Shown: piece by piece, positions 23,937 through 35,290 of the stretch
How the letters are laid out: each line of letters starts with the position of its first letter
Numbering within the stretch: the stretch's first letter is position 1
Source: Hibiscus mutabilis
Lineage: Eukaryota; Streptophyta; Magnoliopsida; Malvales; Malvaceae
Assembly: GCA_019671005.1 (NCBI GenBank)
Contig: CM033723.1
Location: forward strand, 19,483,254-19,547,253
Length of the DNA stretch: 64,000 nt
Direction: 5' to 3'
Made by a program: the position numbers and the translations under genes
The notes under the pieces: generated by a model
The model's database searches: none
Told to the model about the DNA's origin: nothing
What the model saw: only the letters and a program-made list of their open reading frames with translations

Positions 23937-26900
23937 TGTAACCCCCTCGACCCGGCCCAGACGCTCGACCAAACCGAGACAACTACATTAGGTTTACCAA
24001 AGCAAATCGGAGAACATTTACAGAAAATTGGTCCATTTTTTCTTTTTATCTTATCTAGATGCATGTTATTAATCCTACATGTGTATACTTGCAGCGGTTA
24101 AATTTTCAAAGAAAACAGATCACGGGAGGGCCACCAATTGCATATCATGCGATTTACGAATTAAATTGCAAAACTAGTAATTTCAAGGACCAAACTTGAA
24201 ATTAAAGTTACCAATCCTCAATTAGTCCATTTTCATGCTCACATGACAAATTTCAAGTCAAAACGATCATCTAATCCTATACAATTGCATTTACAAAATT
24301 TAGGGACTAATATGAAAGAAACAAAAACCTTCAAGATTCAAAATTAACCAATTTAACGGTAGTCGTACCGATACGCGTACAAGTGTTTCGATACGCCTTT
24401 ATGATATAAAAAACTTAGATTCCAGTAGCTAAAACCCGTATCGAAACGCTTGCTCGCGTATCGAAACATTATGCCTAAAAAGTCTTATCCGTATCGAAAC
24501 ACCTACCCGCGTATCAAAGCGCTATGCCTAAAATGGCATAGCCGTACTGGTACGGGGTCACCTGTTTCGATACGCCTAGAACTGTAATGTCCCAAATTGT
24601 TGTTTAAAAACACTTTAATGAAAACCAAACCACTTATTCATGCTTCAAACACTTATAAAGCATCACCAAAATACATTTCCCACCAAAGCAACGCAGAAAC
24701 TTCAACCAAACATGGCATTCATACAAACTTGTTGATCAATAGGCAAGCTTCCTAATATAATTCTACCAAACAACCAAAACTCACATTTGGTACCTTTAAG
24801 GCATACTCATCATGTTTGCACAATCATAGCATCATATCAAACTTACTTGAATCATCAAAATTTGGCAACCACACCAAAATAACTAGATGCATACCTAAGC
24901 ACACATCTAACATCAAAATTGGTAATGATTCACACAAGTCTAACAAAACAAACCAACATGAAATCCGGCACTTCACGTGCTTAAAAACCACAAAAAAACA
25001 TAATTACAAATCCCCAAAATATGGCAAACACATTGCCATATTAACCGGAATCATAAACCGAGTTCATACTCAAAGTAGTCTTTGTCTTAGGATCCCTTTA
25101 GTCTTGCCCTTGCACCCCCTAAACTTTAATGCTCTGCATCATTAAGAAAAAGATAGCGTAAGCACACATGCTTAGTGAGGATGCTCATAAAACAATGATG
25201 GATTTAAAAACATTTTGAAACCAAAACACTTGTTTCCAAAACATGCTTATAACCAAAGCACTTTCATTGTCTCCAATCGAGACATGCATAAACACCCTGA
25301 TGCAACATCATATGCATATTCCATGCTTAGATCCCAAAGCATTAAATCATTAACCATGCTTAAATCCCAAAGCATTACATAAAAAGGTTCAATAATGAAC
25401 TTTCACATATATTGGCATTAATGTGACCCGGATAGACTACCCTCTATCCAACATATCGGATACACGGATCTCCCACACCATGCGTAGTTAAACCGCATGA
25501 TATACCCAAACCTTGCCTAGTTAAACCACAAGATTTGACACCCTTGCCTAGTTAAACCGCAAGAGTACCGACCTTGCCTAGTTAAACCGCAAGAGTACCG
25601 ACCTTGCCTAGTTAAACCGCATAACCAATGAGGTTCCCAATAGTCTGAGTGGCCTTGTTAAACCGCCATACCTCAAGGACCCATGGCCAAGATTGATTTT
25701 GTTCATATTTTATAGTGCACTTTAATCCTATGGCATGCCAACTATATCCAATTGTTTCTTACCTTGTCACATAGCCAATATATCATTTACAAAATCGTTT
25801 ACCTATTGTTTTTCAATGCATTAAACCAAAACCACCACATATGCAATCCACATTACCCAAAGTAATACCCATTCCCAACCGGAATGAATACCAATGCTCA
25901 CTAGCATTTATATACATAAAACCCATTGCATGTGTTCATAACCATGCATTAACAGTAGTAAATTAAACCATATTTAACACCAAAACATGTATTCAACATG
26001 CTCATATCTAAACTGATATTCAAGAGAGAAATAAGGGAAACTTACTTCCGAGCTTAGGTAAGTGTTTCATTCTTACCCTAAACTCTCAACAACCTTTATC
26101 AAATATTTTAAAGGCATTTAAACCAGTTTCCACTCACCGATACGTCTCGCCTTTCTTGCCAACGCAAAACAAGCTCTCAGCAAGCAATAAAACAACGTCA
26201 AGCTTCGTCGCCTTGATCGTCCCTTGTTTTAAACACATAAAAACCAGAGGATACATGCATTCAAACCATTGCCTGACAGCAATCTCCCGCAACTCCCAAG
26301 CTGCCTACTCAACAACCATCCGAAACATATTGAAAACATCTTCAAATCCTTCCAAAACTTAACCCAGCCATAATGTAACGATTCAAACCATTAAACTTCA
26401 TCAATTAACATCTAAAAACCCTTTCCCAACATCCTTTTACTTCCAGCAATGATTAAACACCAAAATCATCACAAAAAACCTTAACTAACAACTTTAACTA
26501 TTAGAGATTCAGCCAATTTCGGGATTCCATTATTAAAACCAACTTATCCACATTATATTACATCTAAAATAAGATTAAAATCAATCCCCAACGCTGGAAA
26601 AACATATCCAATTCAAAAATCACAATATCATCAATTAAACCTCTATTAAGCAAGATTCTATAATTAAAAAATTAAATACCATTAGAAAACATATATAAAG
26701 AGTCAAGAACATGGGAATTTCAGTAAAGAACCTTTCATTAGAGGTGAAGAACGAATTGTACCTCCAATGAGTGATTTTCCCCTTAATTGGATGTTTTCCA
26801 CTTGAAAAACAAGTTAAAGAATCGTTTAGCAAATCAAAGAGTTATGAAATCAAAATCATTACCTTAAATCTCTGATAAGAAAAAGAGTGTTTGGCTGAGA

Positions 26901-27350
26901 GCATTTTGAGAGAAAAAAAGTTACGTCGAATTGTGATTTAGAAAAATAACTACCTCTTCAACTAAATCCTTTTAATCCCATTAATTAAAGCTCTTTTAAA
27001 AATGTTGCTAATTAAGGGAAAACTCAGATCAAACCAAATGGTAAAATAGGTCCTTAAAGATTCAAAGTTTTGACTCTTTACAAAACAATCCCCTTTAAAA
27101 ATAGTTTTCAAAAGTTGCATTTTGGTCACCAGCCAAAATGTCACTCTTCCAAAACCAATTTTCCAAAATTGATTTTACCACAATCATTATTGTATTAAAT
27201 AATGATTTTACAACATTTCTCCATATTTTTATCAGCTTTAAAAATATTTAATCCAATTTAATCTCGAAACAAACTTAAACCTCTAATACCGGACCACCAG
27301 ACCTTCGAACCAACCTTTAAACCGTCCAAGCCCAAAACTGGGGTGTTACA
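23937..27350 (-). repeat. 5' LTR of element E
   Basis: Opens TGTAACCCCC and closes GGGGTGTTACA on plus; 3,414 bp against 3,581 bp for the 3' LTR. It has the same internal blocks, including CGTATCGAAACGC-type motifs at 24360-24560. Visible substitutions and indels against the other LTR show that the insertion is not recent. Confidence 0.9.
25477..25680 (-). repeat. TTGCCTAGTTAAACCGC repeats in E 5' LTR
   Basis: Six or so units; two adjacent ones are nearly identical, suggesting recent unit duplication. Counterpart of 17215-17425. Confidence 0.78.
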
Positions 27351-27355
27351 GTAGC
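27351..27355. repeat. Target site duplication of element E, right copy
   Basis: GTAGC, matching 15576-15580. Confidence 0.9.
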
Positions 27356-27400
27356 TCACTCAGTTCGGTCAGGCGTCTAGGCCGGGTCAAGGGGGTTACA
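27356..27400 (+). repeat. 5' LTR of element D, right end
   Basis: The last 45 bases of D's LTR, ending GGGGGTTACA, displaced by insertion of E. They match the terminal bases of E's own LTRs (CCGGGTC then GGGGGTTACA). Confidence 0.85.
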
Positions 27401-27405
27401 TTTGT

Positions 27406-27417
27406 TGGTATTAAAGC
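27406..27417 (+). promoter_or_regulatory. Degenerate primer binding site of element D
   Basis: TGGTATTAAAGC against TGGTATCAGAGC, one C-to-T and one G-to-A change. It lies five bases after the LTR. 27418-27633 is leader with no gene. Confidence 0.8.
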
Positions 27418-27633
27418 CAGGTTACGAAAGGTTGGGATGTTGTTGTTTGATTGTTTGCTAATGCTTGATATGCACGGTGACTGAGAATATGTACGGTGGT
27501 TGTTTTACATCATGTTGGGTATGAATTGGGAACACATTACCTATTACTGAGTTTTTAAAATGTTTTATAAGGCTGTCTTGGATCCTTGCTGAGTGCTAGC
27601 CTAACTTTAATGTGTTTTGATGCTTTTATTAGC

Positions 27634-27759
27634 ATGGCTCGACGTGAGACTCGTTCGATGGATGGTAATGTCAAATCTCGGTAGGGTAATGTTGAGGAAG
27701 GGAATCATCGTAATGTTTTACCTCCCCCTCCTCTGTTGGTTCCTCCCGTTGATGCGGGG
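27634..27759 (+). pseudogene. Gag N-terminal fragment (element D)
   Basis: ATG at 27634 (MARRETRSMDGN) is collinear with gag of E. TAG follows after NVKSR, then a proline run (PPPPLLVPPVD) as in E. It ends where F begins at 27760; nothing more of D's gag, protease, RT or RNase H is seen. Confidence 0.8.
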
Positions 27760-28373
27760 TGTAAAACCCCCTTTTCGTATCCATACTACAAATACGAATT
27801 AGGAATGTCACAACTTCACTATCCTTAAATATTAATGATATTTGAAACAAAATTCAAGTTTTGATAATTTTGAACCCAAATCTTGAGTACTGGTACACCC
27901 TATCCCAAAATGCCTATTCTTACATTTTTCATGTTTCTAATTCATCCTAATTCAATTCCCAAATGTCTTCAAATGTTATGTAGGCTTATAGGGAACATTT
28001 GACTATCATAAAACATACATGCTCTCAATTATCTTAGCATGCAACTCATCACTTGAGGTTACTCTTAACTTTGAATATTTCCAGAAACGCCAATTATCTT
28101 AAAACCATAACGAACTTTAAAGGCCAATCACAATTCAAATAGGTTTAACAAGTATACATGCCACTATAATAACCAAACCTCAATTAGGATGTCATTACTG
28201 TGATTACTTGTTAAGCTTTCCAATATTGATGCAAAGCTCTTCTCACTCTTATCTTGATTTACCTACGTGTGCACAATCAAACACAGGCTAAGTACGAACT
28301 TAGTGATGCAATAAAGGAAATTATTAACAATAATTTAAACTTTATTCAACTTCATGGCTATGTTTATATAACA

Positions 28374-28375
<2 letters not shown>

Positions 28376-28415
<40 letters not shown>
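28376..28415. repeat. (AT)n microsatellite
   Basis: About 20 uninterrupted AT units. Confidence 0.95.
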
Positions 28416-28418
<3 letters not shown>

Positions 28419-28740
28419 CATCAACTTTCACATTACATTAGTAATGATTTACTATGCTAATGTCATAAGACTTTCATGCTTGTCCATTTGTCATAATATG
28501 CCATATATGCATCATGATCACTAGACATGTATTACCATCATGTTAATCATATATTAACATAATATAAACCGAATATAAATTTCTTACCAATATACTTGCC
28601 ATTTATTCCAAAAGCTCATAAGCTTGTTCACCTATTTATCTTTTATTAACCAATAAACCATAGCCCAAATATAAGCCTATGAGGACCCTGGGTACACGAG
28701 TCAAATATGCACCGAAGTGCTAATACACATAAGGTCGTGC

Positions 28741-28860
28741 CCACCATCCGCACATTTATAAGGCAACGCTAACCATCCACACATTTATAAGGCATTGCTA
28801 ACCATCCGCACATTTATAAGGTAGTGCTAACCATCCGCACATTTATAAGGCCGTGTCAAC
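28741..28860. repeat. Four 29-bp tandem repeats
   Basis: Units of the type ACCATCCGCACATTTATAAG with a variable tail, period about 29 bp, inside LTR-derived DNA of F. Confidence 0.88.
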
Positions 28861-31800
28861 CATATAACTAAGTGTCCTTTATATACACTATACTGCTAAA
28901 CCAAGTATGCAGCATGCTGTTGGACTCTATGGCATGCCAACTATGCCATGTCCCTCAATGACATACTTGGCCATATATTTCATATTTATTTAATCCATGG
29001 CAATGCATATCAACATAATTTAGCATTGGGCAATTCATACCCAAAATAACATTCATAATATAACATCATATATAACTAGTGATCCGTGCATTTATATTCA
29101 ATTTTTGACATATTTAAAATATGTCGATCATATGCTCCATGACATAAATATAATGACAATAAAATTTGGGTAGGCTCATCGCAAGCAATCCCAATGATGT
29201 ATAAAACATCAATGTGTTATGATATGTATTCAATTTACTCACCTTGTCCACTTAACACAATGCCTCACTAAGTCCTAGCTCGATCCTTTCTTTCATAGTA
29301 CCTCGAACCTTCTTCGATTCGGACTTGACTTCATTAATCACTTGAATAAAATAAAATATTTGTTAGATTCAAATCTAACAATAACTTAAACATGATGTTT
29401 AATATAATTATTTGAATATAAAATTTTCAAATAATTTTCCTTTCTTCCTTGTACTATTCAAAAACTCATTATGATCCTTAGTTACCAATTTGAACTTCCA
29501 TTAATTCTTCTGAGCTTGCTAACTAACATTTGAATACAAAATGTTTCAAATTTCATTTTTTGACAGCTTGCGCTACCTTCAAAGATTTACTTATACAGGG
29601 CATAATACATACTGGATCTTAATATTCTTTATATTGGAGAAACTAGATTCGATAACGGTTCTAACGGTATAAGTCACATAAATTAATAAAATATACAAAA
29701 ATTATGAAAAATCACTGAATTCACGTCACAGACTGTCCAGTTAAAAAATTGCTCTATAGTTTTTCTGGCCTTCATTCGAATAAAAATTCATATCCTTTAA
29801 CTCAGAATTCAAAATCAGTTTTCGTTTGCTGGAAACGAAACTAGACTAACAATTCTTTCCAACGGTATAAAATTCATCATCTAACCATTTTTGTAGAATT
29901 TATGGCGAAAATTTAAACTTACTGCCACAATTCAATTCCAACATAACTTTCCATAAATGACTTTTATACCGTTGATTCAATTCGATGTTTCTATTATTGG
30001 GAAATTTCGGTTAAAAGTTTAAATGGAATTCGGGTAATCGTATGAGCCAGAATGTGATGAAATTTTGAAGGGAGACGTAAGAGGACCTGAAGAATATGAA
30101 ATTTAATTTTGGAATCGTTTTAATCGATTTAGATTTGATTGAAGACAATATTTTGAAATAGTGCACAAATGGCATTTTTGTGAAAACATAGATTCATTAA
30201 TGGCATTTTAGTCATTTTGCCCTTACTTTTAAATTAAAGATGAATATGGAAAAGAGATAAGGTTAGGTGTCAATACCTAATTGGTCATAATTAAGGGGCA
30301 AAATGGTAATTTTACTATTGATTAAGATTTTTATATTAGATTTAAAGAATTAAAATGCCATGTGTCATGATAATTAATTGAAGAAAAAGCTATACTTTTG
30401 GTTCTCTTCCTCCTCCATTTCAAAACCACCATAGCCATGGTAAGAAAATTTTTGATTCAATTTTTGGCTTGATTCGATTGGTTTTTGGTTTAAGACATGA
30501 AATAGAGAATTAATCTCCATTGAATTCTCTTTCATTTGGTATACTTTTTGAGTGGTTCTCATGGTAAGAACAAGTTGAGGTTTTATGTTTTATGGGTTTA
30601 TTGGATTGAATATGAAGTTATGATGTTGTTTAATGCTTGTTAGAGTGAAAATACTATGGATTTTGGTTTTAGGTTTTATTTGGGAAAATTGAAAAATTAG
30701 GGGAAACTCTTGCAATATTTTTATTGGAATGGAAAATGATATGAGAAGCTTGAATATGATGTTAGGAGGTTGAATTTATGCTTGAATCAAATTGGGAATT
30801 TTAGTTAAAGTGACCTTTGGTATTCGGCCTCCAAGAAGAAAATAAGGGAAAATGATGGGAAAAAATTACCTAAGGCTAGAAATGGTGTAAGAATGATTTT
30901 GTAAGTCTTGGAATGTTAATTGGACTATTGTGGAAGTTTGTAAAGTGTTGAGGACTAAATTGTAAAGTTGGGAAAATATGTGATTTAAGTAGAAAGTTGT
31001 TTTGAAATTGAAGTTGTGTAATAGAGGATCATTTTGAAAGGTTTGGAAGTATAAGGGTTAACATTTATGTTGGAAGATAGGATTAGTAATGAAAGTATAT
31101 GTAGGAATATTATTATTATTCCTAATGTATATTAAAGTTAGAATGATACTAATATATACTTGAATTGTATATATTGGTGAATTGTTGTAGATCATAATTG
31201 TAATCCAATCTGGGAGCCGAGCAATTCTAAAGACAAGGAAAAAGTGCAAAAGTGAAGCTGTTAATAAGGGTAAAGCTTTCAAGTGAGGTAACAGGTGAGT
31301 GCATTTCTACTATTTTATTTGATATAAGAAAGACTTGCGATGAGTCTATCTCGAATGTCAATTCACAAATGATATCTTTTCAATGATTTTTGAAAAGAAC
31401 TATGAATAATTTTCGGGTATGAACTGCCCAATGCACTTTTACTATGATACTGTGAAATGTTCATATCTTTTGATATTTTAAATAAGTAAAAGATATATGA
31501 TAGTGAATGTAAAGCCCATTATTTGCATTAAAAGATTTCTTGGTATAATTAGCATGCCAATAAGGTGGGAGTATAATGATGCAGTGATGTTGTATAAGTG
31601 TACAACAGTTATTATGTGAACAGTGACGCTGTGTTCTACAGCTTTGACCTAGTCATATAGTGATGTTGTATAAGTTTACAGCAGTTATATAGTGATAAAG
31701 CGATATAGTGTTTTATTTTGGCACAACAAATTAGTTGATGCCGCACATGTGCATACTCAATGGTGACTCGCATACCATACATTCTCATTTATCTTACATT

Positions 31801-32541
31801 GGGCTATGATTTAAATAATAGTGAAAAGTACAAATAAAATGATTGAGTGAAGTGTTAATAATTTTTGAACAGTGGTTTTTGGTATGAACTGTTTTATTTA
31901 CATAAATTATTATTTTTCAATGTTATTTATTGAATCGTTTATTATAAAGCTTAATTGAAATGATAGTTGCCTCACTAAGTTCATACTTAGCATGTGAATC
32001 TTTCACGCGTAGGTAAAAGAACGTAAAAAGTAAGGAGCTGCAAAGGAAGACATTATCTCTTCAGAAAGTAGTACGTCATTATCAGTAAGACATCCCCGAT
32101 GTCCCTTTTTGATATTCTTAGTTTGCATGTATCTTATAAATGTTTTGGGTTATTTTGATAAGAAAATGTTTTGAAATGGTTGTGATGTTATAAACGAATA
32201 TGGATACTTATAGTGGATATTATTGATTAAGTATATCTAAAATCGTATTTCATTAGTTATTTAAATGATTTTTAATTTTAGCAGTTTTTAGGCAGTTTAT
32301 TTAATTATATATATTATAATTGAACTGTAATGTTGTTGCTTGATTCTAGGTTCAGATTGAACTTAGAAATATTAGTTTTAAATTTTACGCGATTAAATTT
32401 TCTTTTAGAAAATGGTAAATTATTTATGTTTGAAAGAAATAAAATTTTACTGCTTTTGAAATAAGAACTATTGTGCAAGTGTAATGAGACATCTCTATCT
32501 CGTATTTAATGATGGACATGGGTAATGGGTGTTACATTTAA

Positions 32542-32553
32542 TGGTATCAGAGC
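32542..32553 (+). promoter_or_regulatory. Primer binding site, initiator tRNA-Met type (element F)
   Basis: TGGTATCAGAGC, perfect, just after the LTR end at 32536. 32554-32698 is leader. Confidence 0.9.
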
Positions 32554-32698
32554 TATAGGTTTAGCCGATTCTCGGTTGAACATAAAGTTGTTTTGTGTTG
32601 AAAAGTGTGTACATGCCACTAGAATATCAATATTACTGATATGATGTTTATTAAATTGATGAATGTCGCTCCTTACTAATGTAGTTATGTGATTATAG

Positions 32699-33912
32699 AT
32701 GTCTGAATCAGGGAGTTCAAGACAAGGTATGGAACAAGAAATGTCAGAAGGAGCCGGTAGTGATAGTAATGAGATTAATAATAATCCTTCAGCTTAATCG
32801 GGACAAGGAGGAGCACAAGCACAACAAGGGATGCCAGTTCAAAATCAGGGGACTTTTCTTCAGTCATTGGAAGCGATTTTGACACGCTTCCAACCTCCAG
32901 CTCCCCCTGCTCCCCGTATGACAATTGCTAAGGAATTAAAAAATTTGTGAGCGCTTGAATTTAAGGGAGATTCAGATGAATGTCCAGTAACTGCTGATAT
33001 ATGGTTAAATGATTTAAAGATTATGCTTGACAGATTCTGTTGTTCTGAGACAGATAAATTGGACGGAGCTATATCTTTACTGCGTGGTCAAGCTAGAATG
33101 TGGTGGACTAATGCTACGATGCATGTTCCTCCCGAGCAAGTGGCATGGCAATTCTTTTTGGAGGAATTCAAAAATAAGTATATCGGAGACCAGTTTATCA
33201 GAGAAATGAAGCAACAATTCCTTAATTTGAAGCAAGGCAACCAAACTATTTATGAATATGAATATGAATTCAATAAGTTAAGCCGGTTTACTATAGAGTT
33301 AATCCCTACGGAGAAAGATTGATGTAATTGGTTTATTGAGGGATTGACTACGAAGTTAAAAGAAATGTCATTGGCATTGAATTTATCAAACTTTCAAGAA
33401 GTTATGAACCGAGCTAGGGCAATTGAACGAGTACAGCCTGAAAAGACAACAAAACCAAAATGGCAGTCAGACAAGAGATCGGGAACATTTTTATTTTCTT
33501 TTTCATCCAAGCGGGATAATGGTTTTGGTTCTCGATATCAGAATAGATCTGGATCAGCTACAAATTCTCATAAAGGATCGGGTGCTAGAAAAGGAAAACA
33601 ATTCCTAACCATTAATTCTGAGGCTAACTCAGCTCCCCAACAATATGATATTTGTGGCAGACGTCACCCCGGCCAGTGTCGAATGATCACAAGAGCTTGT
33701 TTCAAATGTGGAGAAATGTGTCATTTTGTGAGAGACTATCCACTGATATATGGGGAGAAACCTGCTCAAACAGAAAAATCTGCAGTGATGCCACCGAGGG
33801 GCAGAGGATGAGGCAGACCTAGAAGACCATCTGAGTCAGCTTCACAAGCAGAAAGGCCCGCACCAACTCGAGTTTATAATATACGGACTACTGAGGACCG
33901 GGATGACTCGTA
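32699..33912 (+). pseudogene. Gag (element F)
   Basis: ATG at 32699 (MSESGSSRQG). An in-frame TAA at 32795 and further stops near 32948, 33320 and 33809 break it. The Retrotrans_gag domain is clear: LRGQARMWW, EFKNKYIGD, REMKQQFLNLKQG and YEYEFNKLSRF. The C-terminal zinc knuckle reads CFKCGEMCHFVRDY; the final Cys of CX2CX4HX4C is Tyr. It would package RNA; dead here. Confidence 0.87.
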
Positions 33913-34426
33913 AATTATTGCAGGTATATTCTATCTTTTTGATAAGCCTATATTAGTTTTGATTGATCTTGGTTCTACGCATTCGTATATTAGCACTAAG
34001 TTGATTGAAGAGAGAGATATTCCATTAGAGACTATCTTTAGTGATATAGTGGCAACAAATCCGTTGGGTCAAAGTGCGAAAGTAAGTAGAACATGTAGAA
34101 ATTGTCCGATAAAGGTGCAAGGAACAGAGTTTCCCGCAAACCTAATGGAGTTACCTTTCGAAGAATTTGAAGTGATATTAGGCATGGATTGTTTATCTTT
34201 CTACCATGCCATTGTGGATTGTCTCTTAAAGCAATTAATCCTGAAAAATTCGGAAGGTGAAGAGATAATAGTAGTGGGGGAAAGGATAAATCCTTTATCC
34301 AATGTGATTTTAGTTGTTTCTGCAAAGAAACTGTTATTACAAGGTTGTCAAGCTTCCTTAGCAAATGTAGTGGATACAAGAACTGCTAAAATTAAATTAG
34401 AAGATATTCCTACATTTCAGGAATAA
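33913..34426 (+). pseudogene. Aspartic protease (element F)
   Basis: LIDLGSTHSYIS carries the catalytic Asp. MELPFEEFEVILGMDCLS and HAIVDC complete the retropepsin fold seen in Ty3/gypsy proteases. The ORF 33959-34426 is open to TAA after TFQE. RT does not follow. Confidence 0.82.
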
Positions 34427-34725
34427 TTGGCCTTTAAAGTTCGGTATGGTTTCATGATAATTGGAGTTTATGGAAAGATTCAAAGTTAGGAATAATCTCA
34501 TGTGATGAGTTGCATACTAAGATAATTGATTTATGATTGGAATTTGAATAAATAATTTATGTCGGTTTTAAATAAAGTTAAGCGTGCTTGGGCTAGAGCA
34601 GTTTTAGGATGGGTGACCATTGAGAAGTTTTTCCAAAAAATTTAAATTACCCTGATTTTTTATTAAAGAAGTCGTAACATTTCCAACTCGTACCCGGTGT
34701 ATGGATAAGAGAAGGGGGTGTTACA
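34427..34725 (+). repeat. LTR-end-like segment carrying a 5S-derived block
   Basis: It starts directly after the protease stop and ends GGGGGTGTTACA, a typical LTR terminus. It holds the 5S-like block at 34576-34629. It could be part of a Cassandra-type miniature LTR element. The left boundary and any paired LTR are not visible. Confidence 0.5.
34576..34629 (+). other. 5S rRNA-derived segment (internal promoter region)
   Basis: GTTAAGCGTGCTTGGGC, then AGAGCAG, TTTAGGATGGGTGACC and GAAGTT follow the 3' half of plant 5S rRNA. The stretch covers the positions of box A, intermediate element and box C, the RNA polymerase III internal control region. The first half of 5S rRNA is not present, so it is not a gene. 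Cassandra-type TRIM elements are known to carry such a 5S block in their LTRs. Confidence 0.8.
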
Positions 34726-35133
34726 CATGCTATTTTGATAGAGGCACATTATAGTCCTTTTGCTATGCATTCTGGTAGTACCAAGATGTATCATGATTTA
34801 AAGTATACTATTGGGTTGGTTTGAAGAATGATGTGGCGGGATTTGTTTCTAAGTGCATGGTGTGTCATCGAGTTAAGGTTGAACATCAGTTTTCATTCGG
34901 GTTGTTGCATTCGTTGAGAATTCCGAAATGGAAATGGGAAAGGTTCACCATGGATTTTGTGTCAGGGTTGCCGTTGACACCGGCTAAAAGGATTCTATTT
35001 CGGTGATTGTTGATTGGTTTACGAAGTGTGCACATATTCTGCCAGTGCATACGACGTATACCTTGGACAAGTTGACGGACTTGTATATCGCTGAGATTGT
35101 GCGTTTGCACGGGGTACCTAAGTCCATTGTTTC
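34726..35133 (+). pseudogene. Integrase N-terminal part (element D)
   Basis: Zinc-binding region HYSPFAMHSGSTKMY with CMVCHRVKVEHQ, then core TMDFVSGLPLTPAK and VDWFTKCAHILPVHTTYTLDK. It is collinear with E. A frameshift falls near 35003. It is cut after GVPKSIVS by element G; the second catalytic Asp would follow. Confidence 0.85.
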
Positions 35134-35266
35134 GATCACGCCATCTCCACATATTCAAGCTTCCTCCATTGACGCCACCACCATAAGCAAATCTGAATTT
35201 TTAGATTTGTTCTTTATTTTGGTTTGTTTTGTTTTTCTCTTAATTCGAATTTGCGCTACTCTATCA
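35134..35266 (+). repeat. 5' LTR remnant of element G
   Basis: CCATCTCCAC and TTTTTAGATTTGTT blocks match the 3' LTR near 36687-36760, and the end matches 36987-37002. It is truncated on the left and shortened inside. Confidence 0.65.
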
Positions 35267-35268
35267 TT

Positions 35269-35280
35269 TGGTATCGGATT
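35269..35280 (+). promoter_or_regulatory. Degenerate primer binding site of element G
   Basis: TGGTATCGGATT, 8 to 9 of 12 matches to the initiator-Met site, two bases after the LTR end. Confidence 0.55.
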
Positions 35281-35290
35281 CAGATCGTTC

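Larger units (their letters stand above)
15581..27350 (-). mobile_element. Chromovirus E (Ty3/gypsy), complete but decayed
   Basis: An 11.77-kb minus-strand element with two LTRs (3' LTR 15581-19161, 5' LTR 23937-27350), primer site, gag, protease, RT, RNase H, integrase, remnant chromodomain and polypurine tract. The 5-bp duplication GTAGC flanks it. It sits in the LTR of D, a member of the same family, judged by shared LTR ends (both carry CCGGGTC and GGGGGTTACA, read in LTR sense). Coding parts carry many stops and catalytic changes. Confidence 0.93.
27760..32536. repeat. LTR-derived DNA of element F
   Basis: The right end closes GGGTGTTACA four bases plus one before a perfect primer site, so the right part is a plus-strand 5' LTR end. 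The left part (27760 to about 30060) carries a CTCTATGGCATGCCAACTA block that in E's minus-oriented LTRs reads the same way. The right part carries GCATACCATA in the opposite sense. The region may therefore be two related LTRs facing away, or one very long LTR; I could not fix the midpoint. No gene is seen. Confidence 0.55.
27760..34725 (+). mobile_element. Element F: LTR-like DNA, gag and protease (Ty3/gypsy-type remnant)
   Basis: It opens TGTAAAACCCCC at 27760 and closes GGGGGTGTTACA at 34725. It includes LTR-like DNA to 32536, an initiator-Met primer site, gag and protease, then a 5S-like segment. No RT or integrase is seen. The flanks (CGGGG left, CATGC right) do not match, and D lacks several kilobases across it, so these may be parts of more than one insertion with deletions. 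Internal boundaries are uncertain. Confidence 0.6.

Noticed and set aside
27755..27765. Clean insertion of F with target duplication
   Set aside because: CGGGG and CATGC flanks do not match and D lacks kilobases across the site.
28741..28860. CRISPR-like array
   Set aside because: Contiguous 29-bp tandem repeats without unique spacers, in plant LTR DNA.
34576..34629. A true 5S rRNA gene
   Set aside because: Only the internal 3' half is present, with substitutions and no 5' half.
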